NCBI GenBank assembly: GCA_049515555.1
Contig: JBEKTY010000018.1
Span: forward strand, 1-64,000
DNA: 64,000 nt
Reading direction: 5' to 3'
Source of the DNA: JBEKTY01 sp049515555
GTDB lineage: Bacteria; Planctomycetota; Planctomycetia; Pirellulales; Thermoguttaceae
Below the pieces are notes generated by a model, which was given only the letters and a program-made list of their open reading frames with translations, did no database searches and was not told where the DNA came from. Each line of letters begins with the position of its first letter. Positions within the stretch are counted from its first letter, which is position 1. This document shows, one piece after another, positions 8,904 through 18,200 of this stretch. The position numbers were made by a program, and so were the translations under genes.

Positions 8904-10655
8904 TCAAGGTTTGTCGCACTTGGCAAGTTTCACGTCGAACTCCAGTTGGCCCAGCATGGCCCGCAGGTGGTTGTAGCCCTCGGGCGTGTAGAAGCCGGTA
9001 AAATCGCGGCAGAAGGCGAACAGCGGCGAATCCAGGTACAGGTCCTTGCTCACTTCCCGATAGCCGGCGGCGGTGATCGTCAGCCGGGCCGTGGCCGGGG
9101 CCTGGAACGTAACCCTGCCGCTGGGGCCGACTGCCAGCCGGGCGACTTCCCGGTTGGCGTCGGTCACGCACACGGCCGCGGCCACAGACTGCCCGCTTTG
9201 ATCGCTTACCTTGACCGTGACCGTGGCCGGGGTGGGCTGCGGCCGGCGGAATCCCGCGGGCAGGAAGTACACCGGATCGGCGACCGCCACCTCGTAGATC
9301 TCCGCCGGCTGCCGCCAGGCGGCCAGGCAGGCCGGGTCGGCACAAGTCGCGGTTACGCGCAGCGCATACCAGGCGAAGGCCGTGTCGCCCAGCTCGAACT
9401 CGCCCGACCACTGGCGGGCCTGCCGGCTCCGCAGGTCCCGCGCCTCGACGATCTCGCCGTTGCGGACGACTTGCACCGCGACCAAGGTTTCGCCGGGCAA
9501 GGGGCCGGACCAGGCCCTGACGCGGGCCTTGTGCCGCCGGCCATCGGCGGGAAATTCCGCCCCCGGCCGCCGGCCGGCCACGTCGACCAACAGCATGGGG
9601 CCCGAGCTGGCCACGCACTGGCCCTCGCGGATGCCCTGGGCGAGCTTGGACCACGCAAACGGCCCGTCCAGGTGCGTATACGTGCGGAAGCGGCCGGCCT
9701 GCCCGTTGATGATCGAGCCGTCGGTATTGGCGGTCCCGGCCACCTTGTAACCCATGTTCAAGAGGTTCCACCACACCCGCTCGTGCTGGAAGAACACCGG
9801 CTCGCCGTCGTTGAAGATGTCCACGGCATCGTAGCCCTGTCCGACGGCGTAATCGAAGGCGATTTCGCTGGCCCAATTCGAGACGAAGTTGCCCTGGTTG
9901 AACCAGAACCGCGCCGGGTGGGCCAACGTTACGACCGCCCCCTGGCGGTGGATCTCCTGCAAGATGCGGAAATTGGGCCCGGTGAACCAGAACGCCTTGT
10001 CGAAAGGCCGCTCTTCCATGCCCACGATGCAGCCGTGGCCATAGCAATGCAGGTTGCCGCCGGCCCCGCCGTCGTCCGGGCCCATGTAGCACTTGGGGCT
10101 CTCCATGTTCCAGTGCACGGCCACCTGCGGCGTGCTGGCTTCCCGCGCCATCCGCTGTAGCTCCGCCAGCGGCGGCCAGCCGAAATCAGGCGTCCACCAC
10201 TGTGCGACCTGGATGTAATCCAAGCCGTTGGCTTCGGCCAGCCGCGCGGCGTCGGCGAACGTCTGCGGACGGTCTGCCCGACCGTGCTGGCCGTGCAGGT
10301 GGCTCTCGCCGCAATACCAGCCCAGGCCCTTTACGTCGTAACGTTTCTTGAGGGTGACGTGCTTCTCGGTCAGCCCCTCGGGCAGGTCGAGCTCCATGCG
10401 CACGGCGTCGTAGTCGAAACCGTGGCGGACCAGCAGCGTCTGCTTGCCGGCCGGCAGCGACAGCTCGCCGCGGCCGCGCTGCCAGGCCTGGGCGATCATG
10501 TAGCCGCCCCGAAAGGCCTGCGCCCGAAACGCAATGGCCTTCCCGGCCTCGTCGTCGACCGCCAGCCTCAGCGTGACACTTCCCGCCGGCCGGACCAGCG
10601 CCAGCACCGCGATCAGGGCCAACGGCATGCGCAGGGAAAAGGGCGTTTTCAACAT
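8904..10655 (-). CDS. Secreted CehA/McbA-type PHP-domain metallohydrolase
   Basis: A 583-aa protein with a signal peptide (residues 1-26). Residues about 27-105 form a regulatory-like beta domain. The PHP-fold hydrolase follows: WYCGESHLHGQHGRADRP supplies the HxH-type metal ligands, ANGLDYIQVAQWW the next strand and VTLAHPARFWF a later His ligand. This arrangement is typical of CehA/McbA metallohydrolases, which are metal-dependent phosphoesterase-fold enzymes. The C-terminus carries a second carboxypeptidase-regulatory-like beta module (VTVKVSDQSGQSVAAAVCV). It is followed after 22 bases by another secreted protein gene. The substrate is unknown. Confidence 0.75.
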   Translation of the reverse strand: MLKTPFSLRMPLALIAVLALVRPAGSVTLRLAVDDEAGKAIAFRAQAFRGGYMIAQAWQRGRGELSLPAGKQTLLVRHGFDYDAVRMELDLPEGLTEKHVTLKKRYDVKGLGWYCGESHLHGQHGRADRPQTFADAARLAEANGLDYIQVAQWWTPDFGWPPLAELQRMAREASTPQVAVHWNMESPKCYMGPDDGGAGGNLHCYGHGCIVGMEERPFDKAFWFTGPNFRILQEIHRQGAVVTLAHPARFWFNQGNFVSNWASEIAFDYAVGQGYDAVDIFNDGEPVFFQHERVWWNLLNMGYKVAGTANTDGSIINGQAGRFRTYTHLDGPFAWSKLAQGIREGQCVASSGPMLLVDVAGRRPGAEFPADGRRHKARVRAWSGPLPGETLVAVQVVRNGEIVEARDLRSRQARQWSGEFELGDTAFAWYALRVTATCADPACLAAWRQPAEIYEVAVADPVYFLPAGFRRPQPTPATVTVKVSDQSGQSVAAAVCVTDANREVARLAVGPSGRVTFQAPATARLTITAAGYREVSKDLYLDSPLFAFCRDFTGFYTPEGYNHLRAMLGQLEFDVKLAKCDKP

Positions 10656-10698
10656 GGCTGTAGTCTAATCGGGCGTGCGCGGCCATACAAGCGCCGCG

Positions 10699-10761
10699 AT
10701 GTATCCGGCACACTCCGTGTGCCGCTGGAAGAAAACGGCACACGGAGTGTGCCGGATACAT
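10699..10761. repeat. 26-bp-arm palindrome (GGCACACNNCGTGTGCC family), terminator-like
   Basis: The arm at 10699-10724 (ATGTATCCGGCACACTCCGT...) is the exact reverse complement of 10736-10761 around an 11-base loop. It lies directly after the stop codon of the GT87 gene and before the CehA-like gene, so it could terminate or attenuate transcription. The core GGCACACnnnGTGTGCC recurs at 40574-40626 and 47135-47216. Confidence 0.8.
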
Positions 10762-12030
10762 TTATGCTGCCTGGCATTGCGGCGGCGCGTTCCACGCCAC
10801 GTGGAACATCGCCCACAAGGCCACCACGCCCGTCAGGCTGAAGCCGATCCCCAGGTACAGCACGGCGGCGAGCACCGTCATGGTGGCATACAGGAGAATG
10901 CCGCTTCGCCACTGCGGCGACGACCACAGGAACACCAGCGGCACGGCCGCCAGCGTGAGGTCGTAAACCAGCAGGTAGGGCGGCATGAGCAGCAGGAACA
11001 GGCCCACGCAGGCATATTCATAGCTAACGCCGGCCGGCAAGTAGTTCTCGTACTCATCACGCTCCGCGTGATGCTGTGCCTCTCGCGGAGCGAGAGGAGT
11101 ACGGGCAGCGCCGGCCTGCCAGGGACGCCGGGACCAGAGCAGGCGGCACAACAGGAGGGCCGCCGCGCCGGCGGCCAGCACGTATGCGATCCGCATGGGC
11201 AGCACCCGCACGGCCTTGTCGTAGCCCTGCATCCACATCACGTTGCTGACGACGCCGGGCAACGATTGCTCGAAGATGGGCGAATAGCGGAATGCGCGGG
11301 TAATGGCGGCGATGGCGGGCATGGCCCGCAGGTAATCCAGGCATACGCCGGGCCCCAGCAGGGCGGCGACGGCCAGGCCCTGGGCCGCCAGCCCGGCCGC
11401 CAGGCCCAACAATGCCCGCCGATCGCGCCGCAGGGCCAGCCAGAGCAGGATGGCCACGGCGAATTGCGGCTTGACGGCCAGTGCCGACAGCAGCAGGCCG
11501 GCCCAGCCCGGGTTGCCACGCTGGTGCAGGGCCAGCCCGCCTGCAACCACCAACAGCAGCACGGGCGCCAGGTGCCCGGCGCCGATGGCGATCCACACGG
11601 GCAGCAGTGCGGCCAGGGCCATCAAGGCGTTGATCCGCCATGGCCGGGCCAGGGGCATGGTCCGATAGAATATCCAGCCGGCGCCCGCAAAGCACGTTGC
11701 CTGGATGATCCACCAGGCGGCCAAGGCGTGGGGATACGAGAGGCGAGCCAGGGGCGCCATTACGATCGCCATTGTGGGGGGATAGAGGGAATACAGGCCC
11801 GAAGCGCGCAGCGGCCGCTGCAAGGCCCGAAAGTACGGCTGATCGTAAAGATGCCCGGTCTCGCCCCGGTTGACGACCTGCCCGGCCGTGTAGAACTGTA
11901 AGAAATCGCCCCCATAGGCGCCCGATTTGGGGTCGGCGTTGAGCAGCATAGCCACCCACGCACTGAAGATCACCAGGGCCACCAAGACCCCCAGGATCCA
12001 ATCGCTCAACCGCCAGCGGGACATCGGCAT
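10762..12030 (-). CDS. GT87 / DUF2029-type integral membrane glycosyltransferase
   Basis: A 422-aa polytopic membrane protein with about ten hydrophobic helices. After the first helix, GGDFLQFYTAGQVVNRGETG followed by HLYD matches the DUF2029/GT87 signature (a membrane-embedded, polyprenyl-phosphate-sugar-dependent transferase with the catalytic Asp in this first loop). LYSLYPPTMAIVMAPL is the conserved second segment. A dispersed palindrome (11050-11102) is embedded in frame near the C-terminus and adds the polar string APREAQHHAERDEYE between two helices. The gene is divergent from the RHS gene and first in the minus-strand cluster. Likely role: transfer of a lipid-linked sugar to an envelope glycan. 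Confidence 0.7.
   Translation of the reverse strand: MPMSRWRLSDWILGVLVALVIFSAWVAMLLNADPKSGAYGGDFLQFYTAGQVVNRGETGHLYDQPYFRALQRPLRASGLYSLYPPTMAIVMAPLARLSYPHALAAWWIIQATCFAGAGWIFYRTMPLARPWRINALMALAALLPVWIAIGAGHLAPVLLLVVAGGLALHQRGNPGWAGLLLSALAVKPQFAVAILLWLALRRDRRALLGLAAGLAAQGLAVAALLGPGVCLDYLRAMPAIAAITRAFRYSPIFEQSLPGVVSNVMWMQGYDKAVRVLPMRIAYVLAAGAAALLLCRLLWSRRPWQAGAARTPLAPREAQHHAERDEYENYLPAGVSYEYACVGLFLLLMPPYLLVYDLTLAAVPLVFLWSSPQWRSGILLYATMTVLAAVLYLGIGFSLTGVVALWAMFHVAWNAPPQCQAA
11050..11102. repeat. Dispersed palindrome inserted in frame in the GT87 gene
   Basis: This 53-bp element begins GTACTCATCACGC and ends GCGAGAGGAGTAC. It holds two hairpins, ATCACGCTCCGCGTGAT and CCTCTCGCGGAGCGAGAGG. The second recurs in reverse orientation at 54432-54450. 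It lies wholly inside the coding sequence, keeps the frame and encodes a hydrophilic loop between predicted helices. Confidence 0.75.
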
Positions 12031-12140
12031 TCGGCTCCGGCACTGAGAGGCTTATCAAGTTTAGGCTGGAGATTTGCAGATCGGGGGTGAGAACCGCACA
12101 AACGGCCACCTATGCCGAAAGAAATTTTTTCGCCAGCCTC

Positions 12141-12168
12141 TTGAGATCTTTGCGGGGCGTGGTACACT
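12141..12168 (+). promoter_or_regulatory. Candidate sigma-70-type promoter for the RHS gene
   Basis: TTGAGA (12141-12146) and TACACT (12163-12168) are separated by 16 bases in the divergent gap between the GT87 gene (minus) and the RHS gene (plus). This would give a leader of about 85 bases before the ATG at 12260. No operator-like repeat was seen. The rest of 12031-12259 shows no other feature. Spacing and match are good but not proof. Confidence 0.4.
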
Positions 12169-12259
12169 AACGGCTATCCGGTGGGCCATTCTGGTTCCGC
12201 ACCCATGGTTATGCCGCTTCTTGTCGGCCCGCAAGGCCGCTCTAACGCATAGGTGCTCC

Positions 12260-15200
12260 ATGGGCCTGGTCGCGTGGTGGTGGGCGGCGGATTCTTCTTT
12301 TCGGCGATTCCTCGCGGCGCTTGAACGGGGCGACAGGGGCGGAAAGAGTCGCCGATCCCGCGGGGGGGTGCGCGAGTACCTGACCCAGCGGTGGCTCGCC
12401 AGCGAGCCCCTTGAGGACCGGCGGCTGATGTCGGTCGTTCCGCTGCCCGTGCCGCTGCCCAATCCGTTCGTGTACAACAACCCGGTCGAGCAGCCTTTCG
12501 AGCAGGCCCTGGGCTCGCCGACGCCGGCGTCGCGCCTGCCCAACGGGTTCCGCGGGCTGCACGTGGGCCTGGCCCTGGGCACGGGCGTGCCCGTGCTCAG
12601 CAGCTATGCGAACTGTTTCGCCGTCTCGGCCAGCATGGCCTTTCCTGCCCCCGTGGGTGCGATTTCCGTGAACCCCACGGGGCCGACCACCGCCACGCAC
12701 ACCGACACCTGGACCGAAAACGGCAACAACTATTCGGCCCTGGAATCGGACACCTCGGAGCTGAGCGTGAACGCGGCCTTTAACAATGGCCAGTGGACGT
12801 ACACCGAGACGGTCACCTCCAGCTTTACGATCAGCACCACCGATCTGACGAACAGCAGCGGCTCGACGCAGTCCTCGGGCGACTATAACTATACGTTCAG
12901 CGCCTGGGTGGTCCCAAATTCCTACTCGACGTTCAGCTACTATTGTACGCTGGCCGACGCCACGGCCCGGGGCACGGCGGCCGGGCCCATGTCCATGGCC
13001 AACGGCCGGCCGATGAGCGATTGCTGGCAGGAGACGGCCAGTTGCACCGGGAACATTAACAACGACATCAGCCTGAGCAGCGGCTCGGCCACGTACGGCC
13101 AGGGCGGCTGGGGCAGTATGTCCGCCTCCTACTGGACGGGCGGCTGGAGCGGCAGCGGCAGCTACATTGCAAGCCAGCCCTACACCGACCCCAGCAACAG
13201 CACGCTCACCGGCAGCGGCTGGGAGAGCGGCTACCGCGGTACCTCGTACGACTACTGCGCGGGCTATTCCAGCGGCAGCGGCAGCGGCTCGGGCTACGGC
13301 AGCTCCAGCGGGATCGGCTGGGGCTACACCTCGCAGAGCCGATCGGACGCTTACGGCTATGCGGCCTCCGGCAGCAGCGGGGCGCGCAACGAATCGGGCG
13401 GCTACTCCGGCGGCAGCTACTACTCCGCCTCGTTCACGCCCTACTCCAGTTGGGGCTGCCCCTACTGGTGGGAGAGCTCGGGCTACGGCAACTCGTACGA
13501 TAGCGGCAGCTACGCCTCATCGTACCCGGAGAGCGGCGGCTACTCCAATCCCAGCAGCGACGGTTCGATAAGCGGCACGTATTCAGGCACGGGGTACGAC
13601 AACACGTCGTACAACCACAACGCCGGCTGGAGCTGTTCCGGCGGGATGTGGCAGGCCACCAGCGGCTCGGGGACCCAACGGGCCTCCGGCGGCGACAACC
13701 TCTCGTATTCCGGCAGCGGCAGCTACGCCGACTCCGGCAGCGGCTATACCGACAGCGGCGCGCTGGGCGAAAACGGCACTGAGAATGATACCTACAACGA
13801 CACGACGAATTTGACCCTCAGTTCGATGGGCACTTGGTCCTCGGGCAGCACCTGCGGCACGGCCACCGGCAGCGGCTACGACGATACTTCCTATTCCGGC
13901 GGCGGCGGCTTTACCGACGCCTCGGACAACATCAGCGGCACTTTCACGGAGAACGGCTGGGACGACGAGAGCTACACCTTGAGCGACAGCGGCAGCGGAG
14001 GCGCCGGCTCGTGGACCCCGACCAGCGGCAGCGGCTCGGACACCGACTCCGCGGGCGACCACTACACCTACACCGGCAGCGGCAGCCTGATCGGCAGCGG
14101 CGCCGGCAGCGGCTTCACCGTCACCAGCGGCACGCAGAGCGAGTCGGGCGGCGACACTGATTCCTATAGCGACACGGCCGGCTACGCGATGAGCTCCGAC
14201 GGCATGTGGGACGAGAGCAGCGGCAGCGGCGGCGCCTCGGACAGCGGCTACGACGATTGGTCCTACTCCGAGAGCGGCAACTACGCGGCCGGCGACGCCT
14301 CCCTGAGCGGCACGTTCTCGGAAAACGGCAGCGACGACGGTTCCTACGGCGACAACGTGGGCTTGGGCTATTCCGGCGGGGCCTGGTCGGCCTCGAGCGG
14401 CTCCGGCAGCGTGTCGGACTCGGGCGGCAACAACGACTCGTACAACTTGTGCGGCAGCTTCGCCGACTCCAGCGGCGGCGTTAGCGCCAGCGGCACCGAT
14501 AGCGTGTCGGGCAGCGACAACGTGACCTACGGCGACACGGCGAGCTACTCGCTGGGCTCGGGCGGCGCGTGGAACGAGGGCTCGGACAGCGGCTGGGCCA
14601 GCGGCGGCGGCTCTTTCAATCCGTCGGCCTCCGGCGGCGGCAGCTACTCGGGGAGCTGGACCGACCTGACCCCGCCGATTAGCGCCGATCGCCCGCCGGG
14701 CGGTTGTTCCGCCCCGTCGTTCCAGGTCCCCAACGGCACGCCCACCAGCGGCACTTTCCAGGCCGGCGGCGGCGACGGCGTCACCTACGGCTTCAACGTG
14801 TCCGACTCCGGCTACGGCGGCTCCGACAGCCCGTCGGGCACGCTGACCGAAACCGACGTGGGCAGCGCCTACGACTCCTACGGCGGCAGCGGCTCGTATT
14901 GCGCCAGCGGCGGCAGCGGTACGGTCGGCCAGTCGGGCAACGACAACGAGTCCTACAGCCTGACTTCGACCTACCGGCTCGCCGCGGACGGCTCCTGGCG
15001 GGCCTCCGGCGGCTGCGGCACCGATACGGGCAGCGGGACCGCTACGGCCGGCTACTCCGGCGGCGGCTCGTGCTGCCTCAGCCCCATCTACGGCACCTTC
15101 GATAGCGGCGACAGCGACACCAGCACCTACGGCTATTCGCTGGGCGAATCGTGCGACAGGTCGGGCAACTGGACCGCCACCAGCGGCACGGGCACGGGCA

Positions 15201-18200
15201 CCGACACGGGCGGCAACTACTACGGCTATTACGGCAACGGCACCTACTGGGGCCCCCCGGCCAGCGGCACGCTGACGCAGGACCAGAGCGGCACGTTCAA
15301 CTACAACGACAGCGCCGGCTACACGCTGGCCGGCGGCAGTTGGCTGGCCAACTCCGGCAGCGGAAATACCTCCGGCAGCGATTACGCCTACAGCAGCTAC
15401 TCCGGCAGCGGCGTTCCTTATAGCCGCAGCGACCTGAGCACCTACGCCCTCAGCGGCACGGTCTGGCCAAACGGCTACCAGAGCGGGTCGGACAATTATC
15501 AAACCACCCTGGGCGTCAACGCCCAAGGCAACTGGATAAACACCACCGGCAGCGGCAGCGCTCATCAAGAGAGCGGCAACGGCTGCACCTACGGCGGCAG
15601 CGGCTCGCTGTCGAGCTCCTCGGGCAGCGGCAGCAATTATTCCTGGTTCACCAGCATGGCCGGCGAGCACGGCAGCCAGTACGACAGCCAGGGGCAAACC
15701 CAGGCCTGGACGCTGGGCTCCGGGCAGTGGTCGGCCAGCGGCGCGCCCCAGGACTGGACGATTGCCAGCGGCGAGTCGGCCTACAACTTCTCGGCCAGCG
15801 GCGGCTCGGTGGCCACCGACGCGGGCGGCACGCTGACGAAGAGCTTCAATGAGCAGGTGGGATCGGACACGTTCACGCCGGCCAGCGGCGGCTCGAGCGG
15901 CAGCGGCGCGGCCACCTATGGTGGCAGCGCGTGCTACTCCGGCCCTTCCTCGGGTTGGGCCACCACGACCCAGGCCTCCGACAATTGGTCCCAACCGACC
16001 ACGGCCGGCCAGAACAACGTGTGGGGCGCCTACGGCCAGTCGACCTACAACTACGATCAGTCGGCGCCCGGCTTCGGCGGCAACGATTACACGCAAGCAG
16101 GCGGGCAGAACGAGGGCGGCATCGGCACGCCGCCCACCAACGCCGACGGCCAGTACGGTCCCGGCTGCTGGGCTCACCCCAACTGTGAAATTAGCCCGGC
16201 GGCGGGAGCAGGGATTAGGGATTGGGGATTAGGGATTGGCGGCGGGCAGGCCGCGGGCTCCCCTCTCCTTCCGGGAGAGGGCCAGGGTGAGGGCCTGTCT
16301 CTATTTGCTAATCTCCAATCCCTGATCCCCTGGTCCTCCAATCCCCAATCCCTAATCCCCTCCGCCACCGCTAGCCGCGACGCGGCGGGCAATCTCACCT
16401 CGCTGACCGACGCCAATGGCGGCGTTACCCGGTTCTCCTACGACCCGGCCGGAAACCTCGCTTCGCTGACTGACCCGGTAGGCAATACCACCAGCTTCTT
16501 GTACGACGGCCAGGGCCGCCTCACGCAAGAAACCGACGGCCTTGGCAACAGCCGGTCGTTCGCCTACGACTCTTCGGGCAACCTGGCGCAGTACACCGAC
16601 CGCAACGGCCAGGTTCGCCAGTTCCAGTACGATCCATCCGGCAACGTCACGGCGGAAACCTGGTACGCCGGGGGACTGTCCCAAGTTTCGTCCGACGAAA
16701 CTGGGACTGTCCCCTTAACGGCGACGCCCGAGAACACGATTCAGTACACTCGGAATTCGGCCGGGCGGATAACGTCGGAATCCGATAACAGCACGGCCGA
16801 TACCTACACCTACGACTCCGTCGGGCAAATCACCAGCACGACGGAGAGCAGCGTGGGCGGGCCGACCGTCACGCTGGCGTGTCAGTACAATCCGGCGGGC
16901 GAGCGGACCGAGATGGCGGCCACGATCGACGGCACGGCTGACTTCGTGGACGATTACACCTACAATTCGCTGGGGCAGGTTACGGCGGTTCACCAGCACG
17001 GCGTTACCGGCGGCGATGCCGTAGCGGACGTGCAGGTGGATTTCGCGTATAATACGGCCGGGGAGGTGGCCACGGTGGATCGTTACCAGGACGGGCAATT
17101 GGCAGTCGAGGGCGACTACTCGTATGATTCGCTCGGCCGGCTGGTGGGCCTGGTGTACCACCAAGGCACAACGACACTAAGCAGCTACGCATGGACCTAC
17201 AGCGGTGATTCCCCCGTCGCCAGTGCCTCACCGCTGGCGCCCTGGTCGCCTACTGGCGGGCTGATGCCGGTCCACGATACGAGCGGCGTGACCGAGGCGC
17301 TTATGTCCGGCGGCCTGGCGGGCGCTGACCTGCTGGCCTCCTGCACCTCGATCGACGGCACGGCCAGCTACGCCTACGATCCGACGGGGCAGCTCGTTGG
17401 CGCAACTTACACTGGCGGGCAGGCGAGCGAAACGTACAGCTACGATGCCAACGGCAACCGTACCACTGCCAACGGCAGCACTTGCGTGACCGGGCCGGAC
17501 AACGAGCTTCTCAGCGACGGAACGTACGCCTACGCTTACGATGCCGAAGGGAATCGGACAGCGAAGTTCATCGACAGCAACCACGACGGTGTGCTCGGCG
17601 TGGGCGACACCAATGTCACCGTTTACGCCTGGGACAACCGCAACCGGTTGGCGAGCGTAACGACCTACGCGACGTTCGGCGGTGCACCGACGCAAATCGT
17701 CGACTACCTGTACGACGCCGAGAACCGATGGATCGGCGAGACGATTTCGGTTCCCGGCCAAGCCCCGCACCAGGTCCGCTTCGTGTACGACGGCAACCAG
17801 ATCGTGCTGGAGTTCGACAAGGATGGCAGCGGTGTCGCGACGGGCGCCGATCTTTCGCATCGCTACCTCTGGCAGCCCAACGCCGTCGATCAAATCCTGG
17901 CCGACGAGCAATTGTCCCCTCTCCCTCCGGGAGAGGGCCAGGGTGAGGGCGTCCCGATTTCCCAGCCCGGGACCGTAGTGTTCCCGCTCACCGACAACCT
18001 GGGCACCGTCCGCGACCTGGCCCAGTACGACCCGACGACGCAGAGCACGTTAGTCGTAGCCCACCGCGTCTACAGCGCCTTCGGCCAACTCGTAAGCCAA
18101 ACGAACCCCTCGAATCCACAAGCTGCCGCGGTGGATTGCCTGTTCGGCTTCACCGGCCGCCCGTTCGACACGGCCACGGGCCTGCAAAACAACCTCAACC

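Noticed and set aside
6506..9001. Long plus-strand open frame (831 aa) opposite the secreted hypothetical gene
   Set aside because: Low-information composition and no start signals; the minus-strand gene has a signal peptide and ribosome binding site.
12074..12259. N-terminal extension of the RHS protein from TTG at 12074
   Set aside because: The extension starts upstream of the candidate promoter, lacks a signal-like sequence and has no ribosome binding site; ATG 12260 brings the LEDRRLMS motif to the expected distance from the N-terminus.
13583..16177. Long minus-strand open frame (864 aa) opposite the RHS repeat region
   Set aside because: Ala/Gly/Arg-only composition arising from the complement of Gly/Ser codons.
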